A stretch of 64,000 nucleotides of DNA. Source: Thermothielavioides terrestris NRRL 8126. Its lineage: Eukaryota; Ascomycota; Sordariomycetes; Sordariales; Chaetomiaceae. Shown piece after piece: positions 32,145 to 43,324 of the stretch. Where the stretch lies: assembly GCF_000226115.1 (NCBI RefSeq), contig NC_016461.1, forward strand, positions 620,001-684,000, given 5' to 3'. The notes beneath the pieces were generated by a model that worked only from the letters and a program-made list of their open reading frames with translations, was not told the DNA's origin and ran no database searches. Positions within the stretch are counted from its first letter, which is position 1; the number at the start of each line of letters is the position of its first letter. Made by a program: the position numbers and the translations under genes.

Positions 32145-34931
32145 ATGAAGATACCGACAGCCGCGGCGCTCCTGGGTCTTGCAGCCTCCGCAGCAGCCTC
32201 TGGCGTGCTCCCTCGGCGTTGGGATGTGAACGACTACTACGTGCTCCGTCTCGATGCGAACACGTCACCCCACGAGGTCGCCCGGAGCCTGGGGCTCTCC
32301 CACGAAGGACCGTTGGGGGAGCTGAAAGGCCACCACGTCTTCGTTGCCAAAAAGTCAGAACACGACGTTGTCAAGCGGGCGTTGGCCGAGAGACGGAGGA
32401 GGCGATCGCTCGGCGAAAGGCACGTCCTGGACGGCGTGCTCTTCTCCGAAAAACAGGTCTTGCGGCGGCCATGGGCAAAGCGCGTCATCCCCCAACGCCG
32501 TGGCCCCGTCCCGCTGTCCGACGCCGCCAGGGCCCAGGGCCGTCCGGTGCAATCCGCCGTCCAGGCGCAGGCAGAGGTTGCCCGCGCGCTGCAGATCACC
32601 GACCCCATCTTCCACGAGCAGTGGCACTTGTTCAACACGATCCAGCTCGGCCACGACGTGAATGTCACGGGCGTGTGGCTACAAGGGATTACCGGCAAGA
32701 ACGCCACCGTCGCCATTGTGGACGACGGTCTGGACATGTACAGCGATGACCTTAAACCGAACTACTACGCCGCCGGGTCCTACGACTTTAACGACAAGAC
32801 CGCCGAGCCGAGGCCTCGCTTGTCCGATGACAAGCACGGCACCCGCTGCGCCGGCGAGGTCTCGGCTGCGAAGAACAATGTCTGCGGCGTGGGCGTGGCA
32901 TACGACTCCAAGATCGCCGGCCTGCGCATCTTGTCCAAGCTGATCTCGGATGCCGATGAGGCCGTGGCTATGAACTACGACTTCCAGCACAACCAGATCT
33001 ACTCGTGTTCCTGGGGCCCGCCCGACGACGGTCGGAGCATGGACGCCCCAGGCATCCTCATCCGCGCCGCCATGCTGAATGGCGTGCAGAACGGTCGGCA
33101 GGGCCTTGGCTCTATCTACGTCTTCGCCAGCGGCAACGGCGCCCAGGCCGAGGACAATTGCAACTTTGACGGCTACACCAACAGCATTTACAGCATCACG
33201 GTTGGCGCCATCGACAGGACGGGTCAGCATCCGTACTACTCCGAGAAGTGCTCCGCCGGCTTGGTCGTGACCTACTCGAGCGGCAGCGGCGACGCCATCC
33301 ACACGACCGACGTTGGTCAGAATGCCTGCTACAACGGCCACGGCGGCACCTCGGCGGCGGCGCCGCTGGCAGCCGGCATCTTCGCCCTAGTCCTGCAGGT
33401 CCGCCCAGATCTGTCGTGGCGAGACATGCAGTACCTCGCCATGGACACTGCGATCCCCATCAACCTCGAGTCGGGCGACTGGCAGGACACTGCGATCGGC
33501 AAGAAGTTCAGCCATACCTTCGGCTACGGCAAGCTGGACAGCTACGCCATCGTCGAGGCCGCCAAGACGTGGAAGAACGTGAAGCCGCAGGCCTGGTTCT
33601 ACTCTCCCTGGATCCATGTCAACCAGGACATTCCCCAGGGCGACAAGGGCGTTGCCGTGCCCTTCGAAGTGACCGAGGAGATGCTCAAGGAGGCCAACCT
33701 GGAGCGGCTGGAGCATATCACGGTCACTATGAACGTTGAGCACGGCCGGCGGGGTGATCTGAGCGTGGATTTGATTAGCCCTAGCGGGGTTGTCAGCCAT
33801 CTCTCCGTCACCCGCAAGTACGATGATTCCCCCGACGGTTATAATGACTGGACCTTCATGAGCGTGGCTCACTGGTAAGTTCTGGTTTCTCTTCCAAGAT
33901 GAAGTCATTCCCACGGCACTGACAACCACAGGGGCGAAACCGGCATCGGCACCTGGACAATCATCGTCAAAGACACCAACGTCAACGCCTTCAGCGGCAA
34001 GTTCATCGACTGGCACCTCAAGCTCTGGGGCGAGTCACGCGACGCATCCAAGGCCAAACTCCTCCCGATGCCCACTGAGCACGACGACGACGACCACGCG
34101 CTCATCGCCACCACCACCATCCCCGCGACCTTCACCACCATCGGCCCGAACCCGGCCCCCGCAACCGACTCGGAAACGCCAGTCAAGCCAACCGACCACC
34201 CGGACCGCCCTGTCAACGCCAAACCCACCCCCACCTCCTCCACCGCCACCGTCCCGCCGCCCACCGAAGAGGAGGAGAATCTCCCCTCCGAATCCTCCGC
34301 GCCCGGCAGCAGCAACAGCAACAACAGCACCTGGCTGCCGTCGTTCCTGCCCACCTTCGGCGTCTCGGCCGCCACCCAGGCCTGGATCTACGGCTCGCTC
34401 GTGCTCATCGTGCTCTTCTGCGCCGGCCTCGGCCTGTACCTGTACCTGGCCCGCCGCCGCCGCCTGCGCAACAACCCGCGCAACGACTACGAGTTCGAGC
34501 TGCTCGACGACAACGACGACGAGGAGGCCGCCGCCGGCGGGGAGAAGGGCGGCGCCGCCGCCGGTGGTGGTGCTGCTGCTGCTGCCGCGGGCCGGAGGGG
34601 CCGCAGCAGGCGGACTACCACCACCCGCGGCGGCGAGCTGTATGATGCCTTTGCCGGCGAGAGCGACGAGGACGATGACGACGATGATGATTTTGGCGGC
34701 GCGGAGCACTACCGCGATCGCGTCGATCGTGCCGCCGGGGCGGAGGGCGCCGCCGGCTCGCCTGCTCCGGTGAACGAGAAGGTGCCGCCCGGTAGGGATA
34801 GCCTTGAGTCAGAGGAGGAGGAGGGCCATCATGTTATTGGGGACGACGACGACGACGAGGACGAGGATGAGTCCGGGGATGATGAGCAGCGGCATGAGGC
34901 GCGGCCGTTGCAGGGTGGTGCGCACCGTTAG
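32145..34931 (+). CDS. kex2: Kexin (Kex2) proprotein convertase, Golgi serine endoprotease
   Basis: The model is join(32145..33874, 33932..34931), 909 aa, one 57-bp intron (GTAAGT, CACTGAC branch). Kex2 cleaves after Lys-Arg/Arg-Arg in the late Golgi, maturing secreted enzymes and pheromones. Layout: signal peptide about 1-19; prodomain with a likely autocleavage site at Lys112-Arg113; S8 catalytic domain with Asp193 (IVDDGLD), His231 (DKHGTRCAGE), oxyanion Asn331 (ASGNGA) and Ser403 (GGTSAAAP); a P domain (VEHGRRGDLSVDLISPSG, then WTFMSVAHWGETGIGTW across the intron); a Ser/Thr/Pro-rich stem with N-glycosylation sites; one TM (about 728-750); and an acidic cytosolic tail. The tail carries DYEFELLDD, resembling the Tyr-based Golgi-retrieval signal of yeast Kex2. 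All catalytic residues are intact. Its 3' end faces snx4. Confidence 0.96.
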
Positions 34932-35910
34932 GCTGGGTGTTGTTGTCTTAAGTTCTGTTTGTCTGTCTGCCGGCCGGTCTGTCTGCCGCTGCCGGCCTGT
35001 CTGCCTGTTGTCTAGGGCTGGTTGAATCGCGAAAGGGATCTGGATTGTGCGGCTTAGTACCTACGTAAGGTAGGTAGTCAGTTACCTAGTGTCTTTCCGT
35101 TTGTATAGATCCATGTATAGCTGTCTGAATGGCGCGGTAGGACTGGAATTTACTTTGTCTTTGGGTCAACTGTTGCATTAAGCGTACGTGATGGTCAACT
35201 ACAGCGTATGGAAGTGATTCACCTGCTCAGTCCTGAAAACAGGCAAGTCCATTACTGCATGCACACTTGCGAAAGCGTGATGCTGTGCTCCGGTGCTGGT
35301 GATTTGAACGACATCCATTTGCCCCTACCAAGTCAACCTTGTAACGTAAACCCCCCGTCTAAGCCAGAAGAATCGACATGCTCAAAAAAAAAGACCTACC
35401 AAGCAATGTTGACCAACCGACCAGCGCCCCCACAACCCCACAGCCATCCCAGCAGCAGTAGCAATACAAGGCAAAGAGACGAGTGTGTGTTCCGCTTCCG
35501 CTTGGGGCATCCGCCGCTGCCTTATGCTCCCCCCCTCCCCCCTTCCCCTTTTCTTCGCCCACGTGATCCGCTGCCCGCTCATTGTCTGGCCGAGAGCGGA
35601 CTTTTTCAGTCAAAACAAAACGTCAGGCCCCGCGCCACTGGGCCTGCCAGCCGTCTCCTCCGGCGGAGTAATAAGAGTCGAGGAGACGTCGGCTTGTATC
35701 CGTGCTCGCAGTCTCCGCCGCCGCCGCGATCGGATGGGGTTGCCGAGGAGAGTCTACGACGCCGTCGTCCTGCTCGTGTTGCTGGTCGTCAACTTCCTCC
35801 AGGGCGCCATCGGCACCCCAGCGGTAGCGCACAAATCCTTCTTCCTGCTCCTGCGCCTCCTCCTCGAGCTTATCCCCTCCACCGTGCCGGCCAGCAGCCG
35901 CATCCGCGCT
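34932..35910. other. Convergent intergenic region kex2 / snx4
   Basis: Nearly 1 kb holding both 3' UTRs. Direct GTCTGTCTGCC repeats lie just after the kex2 stop, and a TACCTACGTAAGGTAGGTA palindromic word near 35,058. Plus-strand open frames that run into the snx4 gene are antisense shadows of it. Confidence 0.5.
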
Positions 35911-37472
35911 CTAAGCAGGGAGGACGACGCCCTGGGCCTCCATCTCGCGGACGTACCGCTCCCAAGTGTCGACGACGCCGGAGTAGAAGCCGAGGTGGGC
36001 GTCGACGAGGCCGCCGAGCTGGCGCTTGAACTCGAGGCGCTTGATCCACTCGAACGTGTCGACCTCGCGGACGACCTGGTCGGCGAACGAGTCGGCGTCG
36101 GCGCGCGCGGCCTCGACGGCGTGCGTCAGCTCGTCGATGCGTAGCTCCAGCTTGCGCAGCCGGTCGCGCCGCGCCTGCTCGTGGTCGACCCCGCGCACGT
36201 CCTCCAGCTTCGACCGCAGGAAGCCGCTGGCGCCGCCGAGCGCGCCGCTGCCGAACGGCCCCGCCGAGAACCCGTGGGGATGCCCGTGTCCGGCGCCCGG
36301 CCCGCCGGTGAGCGAGTCGCGCTCGGCGGTCGACTTGTTGAGGTACTCGGTCAGCTGCTCGTAGTCGAGCTGCTTCTGCTCGCGCGCCTTGAGGAGGGTC
36401 TTGAGCGCGGCCGAGTAGGCGGTCATGTCGCGCAGCGAGCCGAGGTAGTCCTGGTCTGTGTGGTCTTTGAGCTTTTTGAGCCCTGCCGCGGTGTCCTCGA
36501 CTGAGGCGGCGAAGGCGTGCACGGCGGACTCGACGCCCGGCTCCAGCGTGATGAGCTTTTGGAACTGCTCGGCGAGGTCCCTGAGGTCCGTCTCGAGGTC
36601 GGCCTCGCGGCGGGCCACGCGGGCGACCACCTTCTCGACGTTGTTGAGGTCTTCGTCCAGCTTGTCGGACTTCTCCTTGACTTGGATGAAGCGCGGGTCG
36701 GGCTTGTGCACCTTGGTGAAGGCGTTCATGAAGCTGTCGGCAAACGAGTCGAAGACGCCGCCGCCGCCACTGCCGACGGCGGACGGGCTGCCCTGGCCGA
36801 GGCCGTCTCCGCCGGCGCCGGCTGGACCTACGCGGCCTGCTCGGCTGCGCATGGTTGCGTTCCAGTCGGGGCTCTCGAGGAAGGTGTGTAGGATGCTTGC
36901 GCGGCGCAGGATGGGGTGCAGGGCTAGCCGGGAGAGGAAGCGCTGCAGGGAGTAGGCGCGGCGCGAGGTGAAATCGGGCCCGAACCGGTCGCCGCGGACG
37001 TACTCCATGCGCTGCTTGTCCGGCAGCGGCGGGACCGCGCAGCCCTGGTAGTCGCGGGTGAGCACCTTGTAGAGAAACACAAAGTCGGTGAAGCGGCGGC
37101 GGACGGCGGTGGTCGGACGCTGGAAGGTCGAGAACGTTGTCTGTTACAGCGGGGTTAGCTGGCCGCCTAACAACCTCCCTCGGCGCAGACGCGAAGACGG
37201 ACATTGGTGGTTATCAGGTAGGACACATATGCGTCCTTGGTGCCGTCGTTCTCCTTGTGCGGCTCCGAGACTATGCACTCGAGGATCTCGCCGCCGGCAC
37301 GGCCGGGCTCGTCGCCTGTCCTGCGTCCATGCGGCCTGCTCTTGGCGTACTCGGGCTTGTGGTTCTGGTCTTGTGATGGGGCCGTGTGGGACGTGCTCGG
37401 GCCCGCGGCATCCGGGTTCTGCTCGCTGTGCCACGAGATATTGGAGAAGTTGTCCTGGTCGAGGACGGCCAT
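35911..37472 (-). CDS. snx4: Sorting nexin Snx4/Atg24 (PX-BAR)
   Basis: The model is complement(35911..37140, 37203..37472), 499 aa, one 62-bp intron with GCTAACC branch and a GTCCGT donor. Snx4 binds PI3P on endosomes and returns cargo to the Golgi; as Atg24 it also serves selective autophagy. The start is fixed by the conserved MAVLDQDNFSNISWHSEQ. PX domain about 65-205: LECIVSEPHKENDGTK, then RRRFTDFVFLYKVL, VPPLPDK and RAYSLQRFLSRLALHP (PI3P-binding basic residues). A Gly-rich linker leads to the BAR-type coiled-coil region (FDSFADSFMNAFTKVHKPD onward) with a His/Gly-rich insert (GPGAGHGHPHG) in its middle. It runs head-to-tail behind letm1 and converges on kex2, whose product also cycles through endosomes. 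Confidence 0.93.
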
Positions 37473-38327
37473 CTCGTCGGTTTGCGAGGCCCGAGAGCGC
37501 GACTGGGGCGCTCGCGGTAGCGTGGGATGATTATGGTTGTTCGGTGCTGTTGCCTGCTGTGCTAGTCCTGCGAATCGTCCGGGCGAGACGGCGGCGGAAT
37601 AATGCTTGTGCACAGTTCAGTTGGTTGGAAATGAGAGTGTATCAGTGGGAACTCTGGAGCGCAATCGTCAGGCTGTGGTCGTCGCTGCCTGTAGGGTGCG
37701 AGCTCTTGAATTACTGGACGAGGAAGCGGCAGGTGCTCCAGGTTCCTTTCCAGCTCGGGTCACTCGGCGATTGACGTATGATGGTGGGGGGTAGCTCCAG
37801 CAGGCGGGTGATAAGCCCAGCGATTGTTACATAAGCCCGCTGTTAAGTAAGTGTTTGACATGACTCTTTACACAAGGGAGATCGCCCCTACCTAACCTGC
37901 AGTTAAGGATTGGCCCAAAACGCAACCTATAACACTAACGAACTGACGTGTCGGTTCAGCGGTGCCTGGCCTAGGGAGAGGTGGACGCAACCAAAGAGAG
38001 CCACTGTAAGCCGACGCTCACATTATGAGCCTTGAAATAGAGTCGGAGCTGTCCATTGCATCTATGATGAGGTGAGGTCTAGCTAGTCTGTGTATCGGGG
38101 CTCGCTTTCCTTCCGGCCCGCCCGTGAACAAAAGAAATAAAAGTCGATCGAAAGCCGGCCCAGCCCAACTCCAAATGGGTTCTCGCCCGTCTAGTATAAA
38201 ACTACAAGAATCCCCAGTTGCCGATCATGACACGAAAAGAGAATCCAAAGACCGCAAGTGGCCTCTCGGGCAAATGAAAGCCCACGTATGTGTTACACGA
38301 GCAACACGAATTCGATCTCCCCGGGCC
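37473..38327. promoter_or_regulatory. snx4 upstream region / letm1 3' flank
   Basis: About 850 bp. An open frame continues 5' of the snx4 ATG in the same phase for 47 codons but is of low complexity and lacks the conserved start, so it is probably leader. No other gene seen. Confidence 0.5.
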
Positions 38328-40073
38328 TCACTTGTCGCTCGACTTGGATTGCGCCGGCTCGGCCTCGCGCTGCTGCTGCTGCTGCTGCTCCTCTGACCTC
38401 GCGGCGTCGAGCATGTCCTTCTCGGCGTCCACCGCCTCGCCGACCTGCGCCTTCTCGATGGTGCCGTCCGACTCAGCCTGTGCCTGTCGCTCCTCCTTCT
38501 CGTCGATGTTTTCAGTGTCCCGCGGCGTGGCGAAGCCGGTCGCCTGGTTCTCCTGGTCCTGCTCGAGCTCCTCGTCGATCAGCTCCTGCTGCTCCTTGAG
38601 CACCTCGAGCCGCTGCTTGTTGGTGGCCGCGCCCTCGGCGTTGTGCACCTCGAGCTCCATCTCGTGGAAGAGCTCCTCCGGGATCGACGACAGCACGCCC
38701 GTCAGCGCCTCGATCTGGCTCGAGACGCCCTCCTCGACCTGCGTCTGGCCGTACATGTACGCGTTGCTCAGCACCAGCAGCGTCGACGGCACGCCGTCGC
38801 GGAGCCGCAGGTCGAGCCACGTCTGGAGGTCCTCGCGTAGTCTGGCCGGCGAGACGCCGTAGCTCTTGATGCCGCGGCTGGCGCAGGCCGTCTGGAGCTC
38901 CGAGACGGAGAGGCTGTCGACGCCCTCGTAGCTGATGGCGCGGTCGTCGCGCTTGATCTGCCGCATGCGGTGGCGGATCTGGTAGCGGAGCATCATGTCG
39001 GTGCCGAACGTGTTCAAGTTGAGGTACCGGCACATGGACACGAGCTGCGGCCGCGAGAGGTTGTCCAGCGTCAGGTCGTCTCTGAAGATCTTGCAAACCT
39101 TGATGACGTCCTCCGCCGTCGGCTTCTCCCCGGTGGACCGGAGCTTCCGGAAGAAGTTGGTGAACTCTTCCTTCTGGGTTGTTGCCTGCGTCAAAGGGAG
39201 GCCCGTCTCCTTGAGGGTCTGGCGAAGGAAGTCGCTAACTTCCTTGCGCGTGGCTCGCAGCGTCGAGGCCTTCTGCTCCTTGGACTTCTGGCCTTCGTAC
39301 GTGCTGGGTAGCATGTTGGGGAACAGTTTGAGCGCGACGGGGAGCAGGAGCTCGGCGAACGGCACGATGACGAAGACGGAGAAAGGGACGAGCCGGGCAA
39401 GATCCTGGACGGTGCGCTGGAGTTGCCGGTTCTCTCTCCGCGTGAGCTCGTAGCCGGCAGCCATCTTGAGCGCCAGGCGCGAGCTGATTCTGACTTCAGC
39501 CGCCAGCAGCTTGGTGCCATCCCAGTAGTGCTGCAGCTCCTTCTTGATCTTTTGCCCCAGCGTCAGCTTCTTCTCCTCCTTTTTGTCCTCCGCTTTCTCC
39601 ACGCCCGACTCCTTCTGGGCGGCGAGCTCCGTGAGCGACGCTCCCGCATCGGCCGAGACTTCCGTCGCCTCCTTAGCAGCCTCCTTCACCTCGGTCTCCT
39701 TGGCTTTGGGCGGCTCAGCAGACTTCGTTGCGGGCTTCGCGACGCTGGCGGGCTCTTTGGGAAGGGGCTTCTTAGCCTCCTCCGGATTGAATCCCGGCGG
39801 CGGACCCCCGGGAGGGCCGTGGGTGGTCGTGCCTGGTGTGGTGAGGGTCCGGATGGGGATGAGGAGGGCAGAGGCCGGGCCCAATCGCTGCGCATTGCGC
39901 GCGAGATGGATGGAGGTAGCAAGGAGGGCAGATCTGGGCAGAGCACGGCCTGCGCGACACACGTCAGCCATTGGCGTGCATGAACAAGACTTCAGAACAT
40001 GGGGGGACCCACCAGTGCCCTGGAACGGGTTGACGACCAGCGCCCGGCGCGCGACTCTTGTCGAGGCGCTCAT
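38328..40073 (-). CDS. letm1: Letm1/Mdm38 mitochondrial inner-membrane ion-homeostasis protein
   Basis: The model is complement(38328..39949, 40013..40073), 560 aa. Letm1/Mdm38 maintains K+/H+ (or Ca2+/H+) exchange and volume of mitochondria and helps inner-membrane insertion of some proteins. The N-terminus is Arg/Ser/Ala-rich and lacks acids, as in a presequence (MSASTRVARRALVVNPFQG). A Lys/Glu/Ala-rich segment precedes the LETM1 core: LGQKIKKELQHYWDGTKLL, one TM rich in Pro (FSVFVIVPFAELLLPVAL), FPNMLPSTY, and YEGVDSLSVSELQTACASRG with the ribosome-binding-like C-terminal part. The tail is Gln/Glu-rich and acidic. The 63-bp intron (GTGGGT, CTGAC, GCAG) has no in-frame stop and a length divisible by three, so retention would add 21 residues; the spliced form is preferred because all three splice signals are good. 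Confidence 0.92.
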   Translation of the reverse strand: MSASTRVARRALVVNPFQGTGGSPHVLKSCSCTPMADVCRAGRALPRSALLATSIHLARNAQRLGPASALLIPIRTLTTPGTTTHGPPGGPPPGFNPEEAKKPLPKEPASVAKPATKSAEPPKAKETEVKEAAKEATEVSADAGASLTELAAQKESGVEKAEDKKEEKKLTLGQKIKKELQHYWDGTKLLAAEVRISSRLALKMAAGYELTRRENRQLQRTVQDLARLVPFSVFVIVPFAELLLPVALKLFPNMLPSTYEGQKSKEQKASTLRATRKEVSDFLRQTLKETGLPLTQATTQKEEFTNFFRKLRSTGEKPTAEDVIKVCKIFRDDLTLDNLSRPQLVSMCRYLNLNTFGTDMMLRYQIRHRMRQIKRDDRAISYEGVDSLSVSELQTACASRGIKSYGVSPARLREDLQTWLDLRLRDGVPSTLLVLSNAYMYGQTQVEEGVSSQIEALTGVLSSIPEELFHEMELEVHNAEGAATNKQRLEVLKEQQELIDEELEQDQENQATGFATPRDTENIDEKEERQAQAESDGTIEKAQVGEAVDAEKDMLDAARSEEQQQQQQREAEPAQSKSSDK

Positions 40074-41655
40074 GGCAATGATTTGGTAAAGACGGAGGGA
40101 GCGCTTTGGAGCAATATGGATGGCAGGAGTGGATGGCTGCCGCTCTGATGCTGAGCGCGGCGCTGGATGGTTGTTGAGGTGACTTTCGTGTGCGTTGATG
40201 ACGGCGAGGCGTTGATGTGCCTAACGTCCAAGCGCCAATAGCCTGGACTCGGCTTGCTTGGGAGCGAGATGCAGCGGATAGGGAGGTACCTATTCAATGA
40301 CGGCGGGAATCTCGGAAATGGGGAGCACCTGGCGTGGCAATTCCAAAGGAAGTTACAAAAACGAGAGGTGTTGCTTCAACGGCACAGCAGAAGAGAAGGT
40401 TGATGAGAGAGCAAAGTCGGAATCGGGGTTAACGCAGCCCGCCTGTCGCCGAATGGGGCGCAACCTAGTGACATCAAAATCCAGCGTTTCGCCGCGTTTC
40501 GCTGCAGTCCAGGCTCCATCTGTCGCCCCGCGGCAGCCCTGACGGGCCACCAGGCGACAGCGGAAAGTCACGTGAAGCCCCCTCGAGCAGGGGGAATCTC
40601 CACACATGCAGACACGTGCAGATCGGGTTCTGCCGGACCGGGTCGGTATGGCAAACGTTAGTTACATTAGTTACACAGTAATCCGTATTTAACTAGTGTA
40701 TTCCGTAGGTCCCGCATTACCGGCAGGGTAAGTTACAGCACGGAACCCAACCCCGAAGTCCGAGAGCTCAAATGAACCAAATCGCCCGCGAAAGGATGCT
40801 GCGCCATAATCCGTCTTCTCAGAGAACACCTCAAGGAATTGATACCTCTTCACTGTCCACACCACTGAGTACACTATTGTAGGATTTGGCAGGCTTCTGT
40901 GGTAATCAGGCACCTTACCAATATCCGCATCGCACGACCGGTATGCGAGAAGGCAAGCTCACTCCACCGCAGTTTCATCAGAAAATATCCAAGACGCTGC
41001 CTGCCCCTTCTGCCGTTTCAGGATGGTAAAAGAACAGTCAATCGGCACTCCGGGGATCCCAGACCTTGTTTTCGTGGGCGATGTCGGTGTGCCTGGAGAA
41101 CCGTCTCAACAAAACGGCGACCGGGAATTTTGGTGAGGAGGGTGGCCCCGCCAATCTTGTCCGCTGTGAGGGCTTGCAAGCAATCTTACCGCGTATGGAA
41201 TACATTACTCCGTAACAGTACAGTGCTCTGCCAAGCCAATCGCCCCTCAACGTGCCTTCCGGATTACGGAATACATACGTTGCTGTCAGTGTAGGACTGG
41301 TTGTGTTGCATTGGAACAGGCAATTCTTCTCAGTTAATGCCTTCATTAGTGTAGACGTTTTGGCATCGCCAAGTATGGAATTCTGGTAGCTGCTTTCCCG
41401 ATCCTCGGTTGTTTTTGCTTCTTACTCGGTAACTTAGTTACGGGCCTCGGGGCTTTAGCCGGGGACCTCGCTGCACTAATCTTGGCGAGGGGTCATGACA
41501 GCTCCCAGTCAGTTGAGCTGCGCTGCGGTGCAACTCCGGACAAGTACAAAGGCCGGCCCCCGGCCCCGCGCCATCCCCCTCGCGGCGCCCGTCCGTTCCG
41601 GATCCATTCATATAGTTGCAACTGCTTGGCCGGGCCTGATCTCGACCTCCAGAGG
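40074..41655. promoter_or_regulatory. Divergent upstream region, letm1 / adenylate kinase
   Basis: About 1.6 kb between two divergent genes for mitochondrial proteins. It contains TCCGTA or TACGGA motifs near 40,680, 40,701, 41,206 and 41,266. An open frame upstream of the kinase ATG is in phase with it but Pro/Arg-rich and probably not translated. No other gene recognised. Confidence 0.5.
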
Positions 41656-42595
41656 ATGCGCCTCCGAAAAGCCGCGCGGGTGATCCTCATCGGGGCGCCG
41701 GGCGTAGGGAAAGGCACACAGTCGGAGCGCCTTCTCCAGAGGTTTCCGCAGCTCTCGTCCATCAGCTCCGGAGACCTTCTGCGGCACCATGTCAAGCAGC
41801 GGACCCCCCTCGGTGCGTGCGCCTTCCTGCACCTGCACCCGTCCGTCAACAACGAAGCTAACGCACCGCGCCAAATTTGCAGGTATCAAGGTCGAGAGCA
41901 CGATGAAAGCCGGCGGTCTCGTCCCCGACGACCTGATGCTCCGCCTTATCAGCAACGAGCTCACCCGGCGCGGGTGGATCTACTCGGGACACCCCTCGGG
42001 CAACGTCATGACGCTCGCGTCGTCGTCCGCCGTCGACACGACCCAGGCCCCGCCACCACACCCGGGCGACGCGGCCGCCGCCGACGCCGAGATGGCCGCC
42101 TTCCTCTCCTCGCCCGCGCACGCCCGCGGCGGCTCCGAACACATCAGCTCCCCCCACCAGCAACCGCCGCAGGTCAACGACGACCCGTCCGCGTCCTTCC
42201 TGCTGGACGGCTTCCCGCGCACGGCCGCGCAGGCGGAGCGCCTCGACGCGATCGTGCCCATCAACCTGGCCGTGTCGCTGCGCACGCCGCTCGAGGTGAT
42301 CGTGCAGCGCATCGGCGGCCGGTGGGTGCACGAGCCGTCGGGCCGCGTGTACAACACGACCTTCAACCCGCCGCGCGTGCCGGGCCGCGACGACGTGACG
42401 GGCGAGCCGCTCGTGCGCCGCCCCGACGACTCGGAGGAGGTCTACCGCGCCCGCTGGGAACGCTTCCGCGAGACCAGCGAGCCGCTGCTCGAGCACTACG
42501 CCCGCAAGGGCGTGCTGTGGGAGGTCCACGGCCTGAGCAGCGACGAGATCACCCCGAAGCTGTTCCGCGAGTTTGAGCGCCGGTTTGTCGAGTAG
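41656..42595 (+). CDS. Adenylate kinase, probable mitochondrial GTP:AMP type, with large insertion
   Basis: The model is join(41656..41812, 41883..42595), 289 aa, one 70-bp intron with AGCTAACG branch. Adenylate kinases interconvert AMP plus NTP and diphosphates; the short basic start (MRLRKAAR) and zinc-free LID resemble the matrix GTP:AMP form (Adk2/AK3). Visible parts: P-loop GAPGVGKGT (13-21), NMP-binding SSGDLLRHHV and MKAGGLVPDDLM, the core FLLDGFPRTAAQAERLD, the LID with RWVHEPSGRVYN and DDVTGEPLVRRPDD, and the R-rich RARWERFRE. A non-conserved insertion of about 60 residues rich in Pro, Ala, Ser and His sits between the AMP-binding region and FLLDGFPRT, making it longer than the usual 220-230 aa. 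An upstream in-frame extension is possible but not protein-like. Confidence 0.9.
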
Positions 42596-43098
42596 CGGTG
42601 AATTGAGGGGGAAATTTGAGGTTTGTATGCTCTGCTGTGTGTACAGTTCGTGTACCCTCAACGGTTCATAAATGGCGGTTGGCGGGATGCTGCTTCTGGG
42701 ACAACGGCGCTGGGCGTTTATGGGATGGGCTAGAGTTGAGGACAGGGCCGCTGCCCCTCATCTAAGTGTTGCTTGGTTTACGCGCGGAAAAGCGTACGGG
42801 TTCTGCTTGAATATTGTTATTTGTCGGACCTCAGCCGGTTTCTATAATGCAGAGATTCTTCCTAGCGCGGTGGGCTCGGACTGCCTGGCCATGACCTGTA
42901 GAAGTGCGCTGAGACTGTCCTTACAACGGTTGCTGATGGACCGAACAAAGATGTCCAATCCCATTGTCCAGGTGAGCAGCGGGAGATTCGGCCGGGTCAC
43001 TCAGCTGCCCTCCGCCCTGGATTTCCCTTCCTGGACCTCAGGTCAAGCAGCCTGCAGCCTGCAGCCCGCAGCCCACCTCCCCGCCATGTGGGGTAGCC
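42596..43098. other. 3' flank of adenylate kinase up to transposon border
   Basis: About 500 bp of normal base composition. A 152-codon open frame on the plus strand (42,672-43,130) reaches into the transposon and has no recognisable domain; it is probably spurious. A GCAGCCTGCAGCCC direct repeat lies near 43,047-43,070. Confidence 0.5.
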
Positions 43099-43324
43099 TA
43101 CGGCGCTCCAAATGCATCACTGTCCATTAACAAAATCCGTTTGCAACTAACTACCAACCAATTGATCGCTACAGAAACCAATAGGCCCCACTGCAACCCA
43201 ATTTTAAGAATCGCCCTACACTCTATGCAATCGCCCCTCGCTCTATACAATTAAAGATATTTTAGCTACCTTACACCTTGCAATACCGCTAGAAGCCGTA
43301 AGCAGGTTGTATATAAGCTATAAG

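Noticed and set aside
35485..36144. 219-codon plus-strand frame with a hydrophobic start
   Set aside because: Its second half is antisense to snx4 and its first half is low-complexity intergenic DNA.
42672..43130. 152-codon frame after the adenylate kinase
   Set aside because: Crosses the transposon border, no domain, composition unlike the genes.
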